DNA of 7,042 nt from Micrococcales bacterium. GTDB taxonomy: Bacteria; Actinomycetota; Actinomycetes; Actinomycetales; Dermatophilaceae. Under the pieces are notes generated by a model. That model had not been told where the DNA came from and searched no databases. It saw nothing but the letters and a program-made list of their open reading frames with translations. The DNA is taken from positions 1 through 7,042 of the forward strand of contig JAUNUZ010000113.1 of the NCBI GenBank assembly GCA_030537915.1, read 5' to 3'. The position numbers and the translations under genes are program-made. This document shows, one piece after another, positions 5,995 to 7,042 of this stretch (its first letter is position 1; every line of letters starts with the position of its first letter).

Positions 5995-6005
5995 CCCTGA
6001 AAGGG
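5995..6005. terminator. Tiny hairpin between convergent genes
   Basis: CCCT (5995-5998) and AGGG (6002-6005) can pair around GAA in the 45-base gap between the convergent oxidoreductase and phosphorylase stops. An outer GAG/CTC could extend it with a large bulge. Such a position suits a bidirectional terminator, but four pairs is weak. Confidence 0.18.
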
Positions 6006-6006
6006 C

Positions 6007-6891
6007 TCAGATCTGGCGTGCCACGCGCGCCAGGAGCTCACCCATCCGGGCCGCGGCGGCGTTGCCGGCCGCCATGACCTCCTCGTGGCTGAGCGGGGCG
6101 TCGCTCACGCCTGCGGCGAGGTTGGTCACGAGGCTGATCCCGAGCACCTCCATGCCGGCCCCGCGTGCGGCGATCGCCTCCAGCCCGGTGCTCATGCCGA
6201 CGAGGTCGCCGCCCATCGCGCGCACCATCCGGATCTCGGCCGGCGTCTCGAAGTGAGGCCCGGGGAACTGCACGTAGACCCCTTCGGGCAGCGTCGGCTC
6301 GATCTGGCGGCACACCGTCCGCAGCCGCACCGAGTAAAGGTCGGTGAGGTCGATGAAGTTCGCTCCGACGATCGGTGACTGCCCGGTGAGATTGATGTGG
6401 TCGCTGATGAGCACCGGTGTGCCAGGGGGCCATTCGCGATGTAGGCAGCCCGCGGCGTTGGTGAGGACCACCGCGCGGCAGCCGGCCGCCGCCGCGGTGC
6501 GCACCCCGTGGACCACAGCGGCCACGCCGCGCCCCTCGTAGAGGTGCGTGCGCCCCTGCAGGACGAGCAGGTTCCGGTCCGCAACGGCGATGCTGCTGAT
6601 CGTCCCAGGGTGCCCGACCGCCGTCGCAGCGACGAAGCCCGGCAGTTCGGTCACCCGGACCTGGCTGCGTGGCTCACCGAGCGCGGCGACCGCGGGAGCC
6701 CAGCCCGAGCCGAGCACGAGCGCGACGTCGTGCCGCGCCACGCCGGTCTGCTCATGCAGCGCGTCCGCGGCGGCGCGGGCGAGCTCGTAGGGGTTGGTCG
6801 AGGTGGAGCCGGGGGAGACCCCGTTGTTGGGGACGCCCGAGGCGGGGCCGGCAGTGCCAGGGCGTGCGGCTGAGACGTCGGAGTCGATCAC
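6007..6891 (-). CDS. punA: Purine nucleoside phosphorylase, class I trimeric type
   Basis: The enzyme cleaves purine (deoxy)nucleosides such as inosine and guanosine with phosphate to give the free base and (deoxy)ribose 1-phosphate in purine salvage, in the cytoplasm. The 294-residue product carries the trimeric-class motifs in order: LVLGSGW (58-64, phosphate loop), GHPG (93-96), GRTHLYEG (113-120; His116 and Tyr118 match the human His86/Tyr88 sites), VVLTNAAG (141-148), LISDHINL (161-168), and [14 protein letters not shown] (209-222; Glu215 matches human Glu201). VGMST (231-235) and LVTNLAAG (254-261; Asn257 matches human Asn243, the base-specificity residue) follow. Asn and Glu at these sites favour 6-oxopurines. 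The start is GTG 6891; no in-frame ATG or GTG lies nearer to the conserved NPYELA at 33, so an N-terminal extension of about 30 residues is predicted. Actinobacterial versions are sometimes named deoD, although E. coli DeoD is a different, hexameric class. Confidence 0.96.
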   Translation of the reverse strand: MIDSDVSAARPGTAGPASGVPNNGVSPGSTSTNPYELARAAADALHEQTGVARHDVALVLGSGWAPAVAALGEPRSQVRVTELPGFVAATAVGHPGTISSIAVADRNLLVLQGRTHLYEGRGVAAVVHGVRTAAAAGCRAVVLTNAAGCLHREWPPGTPVLISDHINLTGQSPIVGANFIDLTDLYSVRLRTVCRQIEPTLPEGVYVQFPGPHFETPAEIRMVRAMGGDLVGMSTGLEAIAARGAGMEVLGISLVTNLAAGVSDAPLSHEEVMAAGNAAAARMGELLARVARQI

Positions 6892-6899
6892 GACCAGCG

Positions 6900-6905
6900 A
6901 GCCTA
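6900..6905 (-). promoter_or_regulatory. Candidate -10 element for a leaderless phosphorylase transcript
   Basis: The minus strand reads TAGGCT at 6905-6900, fitting the actinobacterial TAnnnT -10 pattern, and it ends 8 bases before the GTG start at 6891. This would place transcription initiation at or next to the start codon. No Shine-Dalgarno-like sequence lies at the right distance, which agrees with a leaderless mRNA. I see no good -35. Confidence 0.38.
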
Positions 6906-7042
6906 ACCGCGCCCGGCCGGGGTAAGAGCGAGTTGCCTTATGGTCTTTGACCTCGTCAGTGGAGTTAAGCGGGTGAGAGGGGGTAAAAGAGTGGGTACGA
7001 GCGGACAGCTACACGGACGAGGGCAACGTCGACCTGGTCGGC
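6906..7042 (+). other. Right-edge region, possible first codons of a divergent plus-strand gene
   Basis: This stretch is AT-richer in its first half than the rest of the window, as expected for a promoter region between divergent genes. A strong Shine-Dalgarno-like GAGAGGGGG (6975-6983) is followed at seven bases by a GTG (6991) whose frame stays open to the edge. However, that frame has low third-position GC. A different plus frame, which becomes open after a TGA at 6974, has G or C in every third position over its last 14 codons but no ATG, GTG or TTG start. The gene, if any, cannot be settled from 50 bases. Confidence 0.3.

Noticed and set aside
1..7042. Defence, toxin-antitoxin, phage, CRISPR or biosynthetic island
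   Set aside because: No nuclease, integrase, transposase, toxin, synthase or repeat array is seen, and gene content is typical chromosomal.

Overview
The base composition is very GC-rich, with strongly G/C-biased third codon positions. Together with GTG starts, sparse Shine-Dalgarno sites and the gene families present, this suggests a chromosomal segment from a high-GC actinobacterium (Actinomycetota). I cannot name a genus. I see no insertion sequence, integrase, CRISPR array, rRNA or tRNA, and no compositional break that would suggest a mobile island.

Layout. On the minus strand at the left are the N-terminal part of an AI-2E/PerM-family membrane transporter (cut by the window edge, start at 775) and, upstream of it, a complete LacI-family repressor (876-1934). 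Divergent from the repressor, the plus strand carries a small membrane-anchored protein of unknown function (2089-2499), a DUF808/YedI-like multi-spanning membrane protein (2716-3663), another small N-terminally anchored protein of unknown function (3811-4215), and a 547-residue FAD-dependent oxidoreductase of the phytoene-desaturase/PYROXD2-like family (4318-5961). Convergent with that, on the minus strand, is a class I (trimeric) purine nucleoside phosphorylase (6007-6891). The last 150 bases hold its upstream region and possibly the first codons of a plus-strand gene cut by the edge.

How the genes work together. There is no obvious pathway. The repressor may control itself, the transporter downstream of it, or the divergent 2089 gene. 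Its effector cannot be read from sequence, and no sugar-uptake or catabolic genes lie beside it. The phosphorylase is a purine-salvage housekeeping enzyme. The oxidoreductase is a family of poorly known substrate. The four plus-strand genes are separated by about 100-215 bases, so a single tight operon is not evident.

Nothing here amounts to a clear new biological system. The most unusual items are regulatory-looking: three CAGGGG/CCCCTG boxes between the repressor and transporter that can form two mutually exclusive hairpins, a direct repeat across the repressor start, and a short arginine-rich ORF whose stop overlaps the DUF808 start. All were found by eye and are tentative.
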